Shown one piece after another: positions 13,996-22,434 of a stretch of 28,647 nt of DNA; the stretch's first letter is position 1, and each line of letters opens with the position of its first letter. The position numbers were made by a program, and so were the translations under genes. The DNA is from CAYYMD01 sp964480425 (lineage in GTDB: Bacteria; Planctomycetota; Phycisphaerae; SM23-33), in the NCBI GenBank assembly GCA_964480425.1, contig CAYZPY010000014.1:1-28647 (forward strand), given 5' to 3'. The notes below the pieces were generated by a model. That model worked only from the letters and a program-made list of their open reading frames with translations, ran no database searches and was not told the DNA's origin.

Positions 13996-14635
13996 TTACC
14001 AGCTCCGCAAGTTTGTCCTTTAGCAGACATCGTCCCCTGTGAAGGCGGCTTTTAACAGTTCCCACGGCAATTGTCAGTATGTCCGCTATCTGTTCGTAAT
14101 TCATGTTTTCCATGTCCCGCAGAATAACGACTATTCGGAATTCGTCGTCGAGTTCCTCAAGGGCCCTTGTAATATGCCGCTGGTTTTCGTTGTCCATGGC
14201 GGTCTTTTCGGGACCGGGATTTTTTTTACCCGCCACTTTTGCGGTCAATCCGCGGACCTGCGAGCCGTCATGGCGTTCACAAATCGCCAGCGGTTGAAAT
14301 CGTATTTTTCCGCTGCGACGCCGATATGATATTGTCAGATTCGTCGCAATCCTGTACAGCCAAGTATAAAAAGCGCTTTTCCCTCGAAAGTGCCTGAGCC
14401 CTTCCATCGCCTTGAGGAACGTTTCCTGAGCGAGTTCTTCTGCCTCTGCGGGTTTGGGACACATCCTCAGTATTATGTTGTAAATTCTGTCCTGGTACTT
14501 CGCCACCAGCGTGCCGAAGGCCTGCATGTTGCCTTTCCTGGCCTTGCTGACCAGCGCCGTATCGTCGAACTTCAGGGTCGTCGCGGCCGAGTGCTGGTTT
14601 TGACCCTTCATACTATTTGACGCATTATCTTCCAC
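13991..14635 (-). CDS. ECF-type RNA polymerase sigma factor (sigma-70 family)
   Basis: An alternative sigma factor, 214 residues from GTG at 14635, chosen because GAGG lies 6 bases upstream; ATG at 14611 is a second option. Region 2 spans KARKGNMQAFGTLVAKYQDR to GKSAFYTWLYRIATN. A basic linker follows, and region 4 reads LEELDDEFRIVVILRD with a helix-turn-helix YEQIADILTIAVGTVKSRLH. No C-terminal extension is present. Its stop codon overlaps the proposed start of the anti-sigma gene, the usual paired arrangement, so activity is likely held in check at the membrane. Targets are unknown. Confidence 0.93.
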   Translation of the reverse strand: MEDNASNSMKGQNQHSAATTLKFDDTALVSKARKGNMQAFGTLVAKYQDRIYNIILRMCPKPAEAEELAQETFLKAMEGLRHFRGKSAFYTWLYRIATNLTISYRRRSGKIRFQPLAICERHDGSQVRGLTAKVAGKKNPGPEKTAMDNENQRHITRALEELDDEFRIVVILRDMENMNYEQIADILTIAVGTVKSRLHRGRCLLKDKLAELVN

Positions 14636-14720
14636 TATGTTCCTCAAAAATCGCCGCCCGGGGCGAATTATCGACGTACCGGGAAGTTAATATTAGTATA
14701 TCATCGGCTGAGCAATTTGT

Positions 14721-14751
14721 TCGAAAGAAAAGCCGGCCCGTGCGGGCCGGC
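14721..14751 (-). terminator. intrinsic terminator after clpC
   Basis: Perfect 8-bp stem GCCGGCCC/GGGCCGGC (14732-14739 and 14744-14751) with a GTGC loop. On the minus strand it is followed by TTTTCTTTC. It lies about 50 bases beyond the clpC stop. The stretch between it and the sigma-factor start (14636-14720) is AT-rich and presumably holds that gene's promoter, but I see no convincing boxes. Confidence 0.85.
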
Positions 14752-14800
14752 CTGTTCGTGGTGCGGTTACTCGTTTCGGCGCGACGCCAAATCGTTACGA

Positions 14801-17323
14801 TCAGGTGCCCTCGTGCACCTGCTGGGCTTCCTGTAACGGTTTGCCCTTTTTGGCGGCCGCGCCGGTGCCCTCGAAGTAGAGATTCTTCTCTTCATTGACA
14901 CCTTTGCGGACCGAGACGACGATTCGGTTCTTATCCTTGTAGCTCTCGCGGAGGATCTCCTCGGAGATCGGGTCCTCCACGTGATGCTCGATGGCCCGTC
15001 GCAGCGGTCTGGCGCCGAAATCGGGATTGTATCCCTTCTCGATGAGGAAGTCCTTTGCCTCGTCGGTAAGTTCGAGCTCCAGGCCGTGACCCGCCAGCCG
15101 CTGGCGAACCTTGCGCAGTTCGTAGTCCACGATGGTCTTGAGGTCCTCGCGGGTCAGCGACTTGAACACGATCACGTCGTCGAGCCGGTTAATGAACTCG
15201 GGACGGAAGTGTCGCTCGATTTCCTTGTCCAGCATTTCCTTGGTCTTCTCGTAGGTGGCTTCCTCGTCGCGCTTGCCGAACCCGAAACCGCCGCCTCTGC
15301 GTATGAGTTCGGCGCCGATGTTCGTGGTCATAATCAGTATGGTGTTGCGGAAGTCCACTTTTCGTCCGAACGAGTCGGTGAGGTTTCCTTCCTCCATAAT
15401 CTGCAGGAGCATGTTGAACACGTCGGGGTGTGCCTTTTCGATTTCGTCCAGCAGGACGACGGCGTAGGGGCGGCGTCGTATTCGCTCGGTGAGCTGCCCG
15501 CCTTCCTCGTAACCGACGTATCCCGGTGGGGCGCCGATGAGCCGCGAAACATTGTGTTTTTCCATGTATTCCGACATGTCCATCTGGACAAGGGCGTCCT
15601 CATCGCCGAACATGAACTCCGCAAGCGCCTTGGACAGCAGGGTTTTTCCCACGCCGGAAGGACCTGCGAAGATGAAGCAACCCATGGGTCTTCGCGGGTC
15701 TTTCATTCCCGATCGCGCCCTGCGGATGCTCTTTGAGATTGCCACGATTGCCTCGTCCTGGCTGACGACCCGCTTGTGGAGCTCTTTTTCCAGCTCCAGC
15801 AGGCGCTGTGCCTCTTCCTTGGCCAGTCGGGTCAGGGGCACGCCCGTCATCTTGGAAACCACCTCGGCGACGACCTCGTCGTCCACGACCGATTCGGTAT
15901 GCTCGTTATTCGCCTTCCATTCCTGGAGCATTTCCTTTCGTTGGTGGCGGAGGTTCTCGGCGCGATCGCGCAGTTCAGCGGCCCGCTCGTAATCGGCGTT
16001 TTTGACGGCCTTGTCTTTTTCCGACTGGAGCTGCTCGATTTTGCTCTCCAGGTCGGCAAGATCGGGCGGCTTGGTCATGGTTTTCAGTCGCACGCGCGCC
16101 CCGGCCTCGTCTATCACGTCGATGGCCTTGTCCGGTTGGACGCGCCCGGTGACGTATCGGCTGGACAACTCCACCGCGCGCTCCAGCGCCGTGTCGGTGA
16201 AGTGCACCTGGTGGTGCGTCTCGTAACGGTCGTGCAGACCGCGGAGTATCTCAAGCGTCTGCTCCCTGCTGGGCGGGTTGACGATTATCGTCTGGAACCG
16301 CCTTTCCAGCGCGCCGTCCTTTTCGATGTGCTTGCGGTACTCATCCAGCGTGGTGGCGCCGATGCACTGTATTTCTCCGCGCGAAAGGGAGGGTTTCAGC
16401 ACGTTTGCGGCGTCGATTGCGCCCTCGGCACCGCCGGCGCCGACAAGCGTGTGGAGTTCGTCTATTAACAGCACGATATTTCCGGCGCGGCGCACTTCGT
16501 TTAGGACGGCCTTTATCCTCTCTTCGAACTGCCCGCGGTACTTTGTGCCGGCCACCATCATCGCCAGGTCAAGCGCGACGATGCGCCGATTGTACAGCAG
16601 GTCCGGAACGTCCCTGTTGATGATTTTCTGCGCCAGGCCCTCGACGATGGCCGTCTTGCCCACGCCCGCCTCGCCCAGCAGGACCGGATTGTTCTTTGTC
16701 CGCCGGCACAGGACCTGTATGACTCTTTCAATCTCGCCCTGCCTTCCTATGACCGGGTCGAGCTGTCCTTCCTTGGCCAGCGATGTAAGGTCCCTTCCGA
16801 AGCTGTCCAGGGCGGGCGTTTTAGTCTTGCTGCGGCGCGCGGTTCTGGAGGGCGCGCCGGCAGCGACGGCCTCGTCCGGCTCGGCGCCGGCCCCGAGCAG
16901 ACTGAGCACTTCCTGGCGGACGTCGTCCAGTTTGAGCCCCAGGTTCAGCAGCACCTGCGCCGCGACGCCTTCCTGTTCGCGCAGCAGGCCCAGCAGGATG
17001 TGCTCGGTTCCGATGTAATTGTGGTTGAGCTGGTGGGCCTCTTCGATGGCGTATTCGATGACCTTTTTGGCACGCGGGGTCTGGGGCAACTTGCCCATGG
17101 TCACCATGTCCGGTCCGGATTTGACGACCTTCTCGACCTCCATTCGCACCTTGGCAAGATCCACGCCGAGGTTCTTCAATACATTCGCGCCGACTCCCGA
17201 GCCCTCCTTGACCAGACCAAGGAGAATGTGCTCGGTGCCTATGTATTCGTGATTAAACCGCTGGGCTTCCTGGTTGGCCAGGGCCATAACCTTTCTCGCC
17301 CGCTCGGTGAATCTTTCAAACAT
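14801..17323 (-). CDS. clpC: ATP-dependent Clp protease ATP-binding subunit ClpC
   Basis: Hexameric AAA+ unfoldase that feeds ClpP, 840 residues and full length. Two Clp_N repeats occupy residues 1-145 (each with GTEHILLGL). The first AAA+ module has Walker A GEAGVGKT (217-224) and Walker B LLIDELHTL. A UVR-type coiled segment sits in the middle (SEKDKAVKNADYERAAELRD), which separates ClpC from ClpA and ClpB. The second AAA+ module has GPSGVGKT, and a GGGFGFGK loop after TTNIGAELI corresponds to the ClpP-docking loop. No adaptor genes (mcsA, mcsB, ctsR) are adjacent. The ATG at 17323 has GGAG upstream; the leader is about 105 nt and carries a hairpin. Confidence 0.97.
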   Translation of the reverse strand: MFERFTERARKVMALANQEAQRFNHEYIGTEHILLGLVKEGSGVGANVLKNLGVDLAKVRMEVEKVVKSGPDMVTMGKLPQTPRAKKVIEYAIEEAHQLNHNYIGTEHILLGLLREQEGVAAQVLLNLGLKLDDVRQEVLSLLGAGAEPDEAVAAGAPSRTARRSKTKTPALDSFGRDLTSLAKEGQLDPVIGRQGEIERVIQVLCRRTKNNPVLLGEAGVGKTAIVEGLAQKIINRDVPDLLYNRRIVALDLAMMVAGTKYRGQFEERIKAVLNEVRRAGNIVLLIDELHTLVGAGGAEGAIDAANVLKPSLSRGEIQCIGATTLDEYRKHIEKDGALERRFQTIIVNPPSREQTLEILRGLHDRYETHHQVHFTDTALERAVELSSRYVTGRVQPDKAIDVIDEAGARVRLKTMTKPPDLADLESKIEQLQSEKDKAVKNADYERAAELRDRAENLRHQRKEMLQEWKANNEHTESVVDDEVVAEVVSKMTGVPLTRLAKEEAQRLLELEKELHKRVVSQDEAIVAISKSIRRARSGMKDPRRPMGCFIFAGPSGVGKTLLSKALAEFMFGDEDALVQMDMSEYMEKHNVSRLIGAPPGYVGYEEGGQLTERIRRRPYAVVLLDEIEKAHPDVFNMLLQIMEEGNLTDSFGRKVDFRNTILIMTTNIGAELIRRGGGFGFGKRDEEATYEKTKEMLDKEIERHFRPEFINRLDDVIVFKSLTREDLKTIVDYELRKVRQRLAGHGLELELTDEAKDFLIEKGYNPDFGARPLRRAIEHHVEDPISEEILRESYKDKNRIVVSVRKGVNEEKNLYFEGTGAAAKKGKPLQEAQQVHEGT

Positions 17324-17375
17324 ATTATGAAAACTCCATTTCTATGCCCGTCCCGTTGAGGAAGGCATCTGCATT

Positions 17376-17399
17376 TCCGCCTGCCTGAAGACAGACGGA
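17376..17399 (-). repeat. CTGCC-type hairpin in the clpC leader
   Basis: On the minus strand, TCCGTCTG and CAGGCGGA pair with one G-U wobble around an 8-nt loop, between the predicted clpC transcript start and its ATG. It belongs to a small set of CTGCC/GGCAGG hairpins in this window (6223-6245, 17654-17673, 27956-27971). Confidence 0.45.
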
Positions 17400-17435
17400 T
17401 AATGTACGGCATTATCACTAATCTTACTCATTTAT

Positions 17436-17464
17436 ATTGTATAACCCAAAGGTCTGTTCATCAA
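17436..17464 (-). promoter_or_regulatory. clpC promoter
   Basis: Minus-strand TTGATG (17464-17459) and TACAAT (17441-17436) are separated by 17 bp, predicting a transcript start near 17429. No CIRCE or CtsR-type operator is evident around it. Confidence 0.6.
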
Positions 17465-17730
17465 GTCCGGCAGGAGCGGCTTGGTGTCTTTTTATTACTA
17501 TCGGCTACACTCGCGTGTAAATTTCACACTGCCCGTCCGTCCGGGTCGGCGCCGATGCGCCGGGGCATGCGCGCAGTAACTATCCACCTAAGGGGCAGTC
17601 CGTTACACATGGGTGTTTGCTAAAATAGCATATTTGTGTAAAATATATACATGTCTGTCTGCGGGCAGGCGGGTTGCTGGATGAATCGGCTAATTGATTG
17701 AACGGTTAATTAATTGATTACCAGGGAATT
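17465..17730. other. non-coding gap upstream of the tandem secreted-protein genes
   Basis: No gene is supported here. The gap holds a GC-rich hairpin (CGGCGC/GCGCCG around 17550), an AT-rich stretch with promoter-like sequence (TTGCTAAAATAGCATATTTGTGTAAAATATATAC region, 17619-17650), a CTGTCTG/CAGGCGGG hairpin (17654-17673) and a GATTAACTG-type repeat (AATCGGCTAATTGATTG, TTAATTAATTGATTACC) up to the ribosome-binding site. The gene at 17731 is probably transcribed from the AT-rich stretch. Confidence 0.5.
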
Positions 17731-19950
17731 ATGATGCGATTTTTTTTTATTGCTGTTATTGCGTTTGCCTGCGTATGTCCCCAGGCGCATTCGGCCGGGA
17801 AAAAACCGAAGAAACAAAATGTGCCCTTTTCGGATTGGCACGTGCAGAAAGCCATCGATAAGGGCATAAAGTTTCTCTGGAACAAGCAGAATAAAGACGG
17901 CTCCTGGACGTGGGAAAAGGGCGACTGGAAAAAGAGATCGAAATATCCTCTGGGGGCGACGCCTCTGGTGGCGTATGCATTTCTGGAAAGCGGACAAAGT
18001 CCACAGGACCCCCGGATGGAAAAGGCGCTTCAATGGTTGGCAAAGAAGGAATGTGAAAGAACATATACGCTGGGACTTCGCTGCAACGTCTGGCAGGTGG
18101 CCGACAGAACCACCAAAATGAAGTACCAGAAATACCTTAAAAAAGATGCCGTTCAACTGGTCCGTTCACAAGATAACGGGGCATACAATTATCCCGCCAC
18201 GGGCGATTCGAGCAATGCACGCAATCGATGGGACAACTCCAACAGCCAGTACGGTCTGCTTGGCGTGTGGGCGGCGTCGAGGGAAAACCTCGAAATTCCA
18301 AGGCAATACTGGCAGAAGGTGTGGGACCACTGGAAGCGCACGCAGAATCCCGACGGGGGGTGGGGATACAGCAATAAAGAGGAAAACAAGAGAACCCGGC
18401 CCACAATGGTGGCTGGCGGGGTGGCGAGTCTTTTTGTGTGTTTCGACAACCTCTCCCAAGAACAGTTCGCCCGATGCACCGGAGGGGAGTTGCCCCCGAG
18501 CATCAAAAGGGGACTGGACTGGTTCGATGAGAATTTCCGCGGGAGCATAGGCGGCGGAAATTCCTATTACTACCTTTACGGCGTCGAGCGAGTCGGGCTG
18601 GCGTGCGGATACAAGTATTTCGGCACGGCAGACTGGTATAAACTCGGCGCAAAGTGGCTGCTCAACCAGCAGAACAACGACGGCTCGTGGGATGATAAAT
18701 GGGGACACATGACCGGAACTTCCTTCGCCCTGCTGTTCCTTACAAGGGGGCAGAACCCGGTGCTGTTCAACAAACTCCAGTACCCCGGAAACTGGAACAA
18801 TCGACCCCGCGATCTGGCCATGGCCACCAGGTGGATAACCGGCACATTCGAGAGAACCGTAAATTGGCAGATTATCAATCTCAACGTGCCGGTCACCGAC
18901 TGGCACGACGCGCCGATTCTGTACATCGCCGGGAACACCATGCCGGATTTCTCGCCTGAGGACCTGGGTAAAATCAGAACGTTCGTCCATCAGGGAGGCA
19001 CCATACTGAGTGTGGCGGAATGCAATCATCAGCCGTTCAAGGACGGCATAAGGGAAGTGTACAAAAAGCTATTCCCGGATTACGAACTGACTGCATGCCC
19101 CAGGGATCACGAACTGTACAACGTACACTTCAAGCTCGGCGGGGTGCCGAAGTTTTACGAACTGTCCAACGGCGTGCGCCCCCTGGCCATTCACACCGAC
19201 CACGACATGGCGATGAACTGGCAGTTCCAAAGGTACGCCACCGGAAACGATTTCAAGGCGGCGGCGAACATAGCGATGTACGTGGCCGGAAGTCTTTCCA
19301 ACCTGCCGCACCGGGGTACGACGTACTGGCCCCCCAAAGCCAACACGAAAACCGGCAAAACGGTAAAAATCGTGCGCCTCAAGCACGACGCCAACTGGAA
19401 TCCCGAACCTCTGGCGTATGAGCGCCTCGGGCGCCTGCTGGCCAAGAACGAAAATATCAACCTCAAGCGGCTCAAGCCCGTCGCCATAGAAGACCTGCCC
19501 GGCACCGAGGCAAAAATAGCCGCCATGACCGGCACCGAGGAACTCCAACTCACCGACGCCCAGAGAAAAGCGATAAAGAAATTCGTCAACGACGGCGGAA
19601 CGCTGGTCATCGACGCCGCCGGCGGCGCAACGCAATTCGGGCGTTACGCATGGAGGGAGATCGGTAAAATCTTCGGAATTATGTCGTTACAGGAACTTTC
19701 GCTTAGTTCAAAACTGTATAACCTGCCCGGGCACGAAATAAAGCAGGTTCGGTATCGCCCCGGCAGGGCGAGGACTAGGAGCAATCAGCCCAGTCTCAAC
19801 GCCGTTATGGTCAAGGATCGCCCGGCGGTAATCTTCAGCCGCTTTGACATAACAGGCGGACTGGTAGGCCAGCCAAGCCACACCATCGACGGATACAAGC
19901 CGCGGTCCGCATACGAGATCATGCGGAACATAATCCTTACCGCCGATTGA
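17731..19950 (+). CDS. secreted prenyltransferase-fold / DUF4159-like protein, copy 1
   Basis: A 739-residue exported protein of unknown function. The signal peptide is about residues 1-22 (FFFIAVIAFACVCPQAHSA). Residues ~35-350 form an alpha/alpha-barrel of the squalene-cyclase/prenyltransferase type, shown by repeated motifs FLWNKQNKDGSW, KRTQNPDGGWGY and LLNQQNNDGSWDD. The cyclase acid motif DxDD and prenyltransferase zinc ligands are not seen, so enzyme activity is doubtful. The C-terminal half has two DUF4159-like modules. The first centres on DWHDAPILYIAG and FVHQGGTILSVAECN (residues ~370-560); the second runs from HDANWNPEPLAYERLG through FVNDGGTLVIDAAGG to the end. AGGGAA precedes the ATG. 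A close paralog starts 29 bases downstream, clearly a tandem duplication. Confidence 0.88.
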   Translation: MMRFFFIAVIAFACVCPQAHSAGKKPKKQNVPFSDWHVQKAIDKGIKFLWNKQNKDGSWTWEKGDWKKRSKYPLGATPLVAYAFLESGQSPQDPRMEKALQWLAKKECERTYTLGLRCNVWQVADRTTKMKYQKYLKKDAVQLVRSQDNGAYNYPATGDSSNARNRWDNSNSQYGLLGVWAASRENLEIPRQYWQKVWDHWKRTQNPDGGWGYSNKEENKRTRPTMVAGGVASLFVCFDNLSQEQFARCTGGELPPSIKRGLDWFDENFRGSIGGGNSYYYLYGVERVGLACGYKYFGTADWYKLGAKWLLNQQNNDGSWDDKWGHMTGTSFALLFLTRGQNPVLFNKLQYPGNWNNRPRDLAMATRWITGTFERTVNWQIINLNVPVTDWHDAPILYIAGNTMPDFSPEDLGKIRTFVHQGGTILSVAECNHQPFKDGIREVYKKLFPDYELTACPRDHELYNVHFKLGGVPKFYELSNGVRPLAIHTDHDMAMNWQFQRYATGNDFKAAANIAMYVAGSLSNLPHRGTTYWPPKANTKTGKTVKIVRLKHDANWNPEPLAYERLGRLLAKNENINLKRLKPVAIEDLPGTEAKIAAMTGTEELQLTDAQRKAIKKFVNDGGTLVIDAAGGATQFGRYAWREIGKIFGIMSLQELSLSSKLYNLPGHEIKQVRYRPGRARTRSNQPSLNAVMVKDRPAVIFSRFDITGGLVGQPSHTIDGYKPRSAYEIMRNIILTAD

Positions 19951-19979
19951 CCCGCAAGACGGATTTAGGAACCTGACTG

Positions 19980-22241
19980 ATGTGTCAAAAGGGCTTTTCG
20001 ACTCGCACCGGACCGTCCGACGCCCGAAGGTCGGCGGCATTCTTGATAATCGGAATCGTGATTTCGATTATCTTGCACGTCGACAATGCTGCGTCCGGGG
20101 CGTCGCCGGTCGAGGAATTTTCTGCCGAGAAAGTATCCCAGGCCATCGAAACGGGCGTGGAGTTCCTGTGGTCCCGCCAGCAGCAGGACGGCAGTTGGCC
20201 AAGCAAGCACAACGATAAATACCCAGTGGGTCCAACGGCGCTGGCGGCGTATGCGTTGCTGGAATGCGGCCAGAGCCCCCAGGACCCCCGCATGCAAAAG
20301 ACTCTCGAATGGCTGGCAAAGCGGGACTCGATAAAAACGTATTCTCTGGCCCTTCGCTGCAACGCCTGGCAGGTGGCCGACATGACCACCAATAAAAAGT
20401 ACAGGAATAATCTCAAGACAGACGCCCGGCGACTGTGGAATTCCGCCAATAAGGGGTCTTACCATTACATTTCCAACGGCAATCCCGCTCGAGGATGGGA
20501 CAATTCCAACAGCCAGTACGGTCTGCTTGGCGTGTGGGCGGCGGCAAGGGAAGACGTCGAAGTGCCGAGGTCTTACTGGCAACAGGTCTGGGACCACTGG
20601 AAAAGCACGCAGAACCCGGACGGGGGATGGGGATACATCGGGCACGGAGCGCCCGTTAAGACCCAGACAAGGGCAACCATGACTGCCGCAGGCGTGGCGA
20701 GTTTGTTCGTGTGTATGGACAACCTGTCAGGACAGGAGTACGTTAATTGCACCGGGGGGGACCTCTCGCCCGTCATAAAAAGGGGACTGAAGTGGCTGGA
20801 CGATAACTTCACCGAGTCCCTCGGCAAAGTGAAAACGCATTATTACTACCTTTACGGCATCGAGCGGGTCGCACTGGCGTCGGGATACAAGTATTTCGGC
20901 ACGACGGACTGGTATAAAATCGGCGCCGCCGACCTGATTAAGAGGGTCCGGCTCGGTGGAAAGGGCGGATGGGGCGGAAGCGTGGTGAACACCTCATTTG
21001 CGCTGCTTTTCCTGGCCAGGGGACAGAACCCGGTGTTGTTCAACAAGCTCCAGTATCCCGGAATGTGGAACAACCGCCCCCGCGACCTGGCCGCGGCTAC
21101 AAGATGGATTACACGGACATTCGAACGCACGGTGAACTGGCAGATTGTAAACCTCCGGACGCCGGTGGCCGATTGGCACGACGCGCCCATTCTCTACATT
21201 GCCGGCTCACAGGCGCCAAAGTTCACCGATGAGCACTTGGAGAAAATCCGCAGCTTCGTGCACCAGGGCGGAACCATACTGAGCGTCACAGAGTGCGGCG
21301 GCAGGTCGTTTTCCGGCCGGATGCGGCAGGTATACCAGGAAATCTTCGAGGGTTACCGGCTCAACCAATGCCCGCGCGACCACGAGGTGTACAACGTCCA
21401 CTTCAAGATCCCGCCCACACAGAGAATATTCGAGATTTCCAACGGCATCCGTCCGCTGGCGATTCACAGCGAACACGACCTGGCCATGAACTGGCAGAAC
21501 AGGCGCTTCGCGACCACGAGGGATTTTCAGATGGCCGCGAACATCGCAATCTACGTCACCGGGAGTCTGTCCGACCTGCCGCATCGCGGAACTACGCACT
21601 GGCCACAAAAGCCCCGTTTCACGCCCAAACGCACAGTCAAACTCCTCCGCGTAAAACACGACGCCAACTGGAATCCCGAACCGCTGGCATACGAGCGGCT
21701 CGGGCGACTGATGGGAGCGGAAACCGCCACGAAACTGGACCTTGCGGACCCCGTGGACATAAAGGACTTACCACAAAGCGACGCGCAAATCGCCGCGATC
21801 ACCGGGACAGATAAAATCGAACTCACCGACGCACAGCACAAGGCGCTGAAGCAGTACGTCGCGTCCGGCGGCGTCCTTTTCATTGACGCCGCCGGCGGTT
21901 CGCGGGATTTCGCACGGGCGATGTGGAATGCCGTTACACAAATGTACGGGGCCACAAAATTATCGCCGCTGTCGCCTTCGGCCAAGATTTACAACATCGA
22001 CGGATACGAAATTCAAAAGGTCCGATACCGCAGGCGGACGCAAAACAGGATGAGAACAGACCGCCCCCGACTCTACGCCGTGATGGTCGATCAGCGCCCG
22101 GCGATTATCTTCAGCCGCCTGGACGTCACGGGGGGACTGCTGGGACAGCCCGGCTACACCATCGACGGGTACGACCCGCAGTCCGCATACGAGATTATGA
22201 GAAACGTGATCCTCGCGGTTGCTTCGTCCGGAGGCGATTAG
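19980..22241 (+). CDS. secreted prenyltransferase-fold / DUF4159-like protein, copy 2
   Basis: Paralog of the gene just upstream with the same architecture over 753 residues. A longer N-terminal head precedes a hydrophobic signal segment (AAFLIIGIVISIILHV). The alpha/alpha-repeat region has FLWSRQQQDGSW and KSTQNPDGGWGY, and two DUF4159-like modules follow (DWHDAPILYIAG and YVASGGVLFIDAAGG). Most linker and core motifs are shared with copy 1, including WDNSNSQYGLLGVWAA and RGQNPVLFNKLQYPG. The third repeat has diverged (GGKGGWGGSVVNTSFALLFL instead of DGSWDD...). No DxDD motif is present. AGGA lies 11 bases before the ATG, a weak site, so the first codon is uncertain. The 29-base gap to copy 1 implies co-transcription. 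The pair probably forms a heteromer or two versions of one envelope component. Confidence 0.87.
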   Translation: MCQKGFSTRTGPSDARRSAAFLIIGIVISIILHVDNAASGASPVEEFSAEKVSQAIETGVEFLWSRQQQDGSWPSKHNDKYPVGPTALAAYALLECGQSPQDPRMQKTLEWLAKRDSIKTYSLALRCNAWQVADMTTNKKYRNNLKTDARRLWNSANKGSYHYISNGNPARGWDNSNSQYGLLGVWAAAREDVEVPRSYWQQVWDHWKSTQNPDGGWGYIGHGAPVKTQTRATMTAAGVASLFVCMDNLSGQEYVNCTGGDLSPVIKRGLKWLDDNFTESLGKVKTHYYYLYGIERVALASGYKYFGTTDWYKIGAADLIKRVRLGGKGGWGGSVVNTSFALLFLARGQNPVLFNKLQYPGMWNNRPRDLAAATRWITRTFERTVNWQIVNLRTPVADWHDAPILYIAGSQAPKFTDEHLEKIRSFVHQGGTILSVTECGGRSFSGRMRQVYQEIFEGYRLNQCPRDHEVYNVHFKIPPTQRIFEISNGIRPLAIHSEHDLAMNWQNRRFATTRDFQMAANIAIYVTGSLSDLPHRGTTHWPQKPRFTPKRTVKLLRVKHDANWNPEPLAYERLGRLMGAETATKLDLADPVDIKDLPQSDAQIAAITGTDKIELTDAQHKALKQYVASGGVLFIDAAGGSRDFARAMWNAVTQMYGATKLSPLSPSAKIYNIDGYEIQKVRYRRRTQNRMRTDRPRLYAVMVDQRPAIIFSRLDVTGGLLGQPGYTIDGYDPQSAYEIMRNVILAVASSGGD

Positions 22242-22302
22242 CCGGCTGCCGCCTGCTCGACCTTTGCAGTGGTCGACCGGTCGATTTTACTCGCTGCTTT
22301 TG

Positions 22303-22330
22303 TTGACACGCGTGAACGGCGACCTATAAT
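22303..22330 (+). promoter_or_regulatory. consensus promoter for the HEAT-repeat protein gene
   Basis: TTGACA (22303-22308) and TATAAT (22325-22330) match the consensus perfectly, with a 16-bp spacer. The transcript would start near 22337, about 98 bases before the start codon. This separates the gene transcriptionally from the tandem pair upstream. Confidence 0.85.
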
Positions 22331-22434
22331 CGCACGCATTACGCCCCGACGGGGCGGGCTTATGTTAAAACGCAGGTGATGTAATGATTATCGGTACAAG
22401 CAAGATAGTGTTTTAAGATACCGGGAGAATGCAA

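Noticed and set aside
17731..22241. Squalene-hopene cyclase genes (hopanoid synthesis)
   Set aside because: The repeats resemble the cyclase fold, but the DxDD motif is missing, a signal peptide is present and half of each protein is DUF4159-like.
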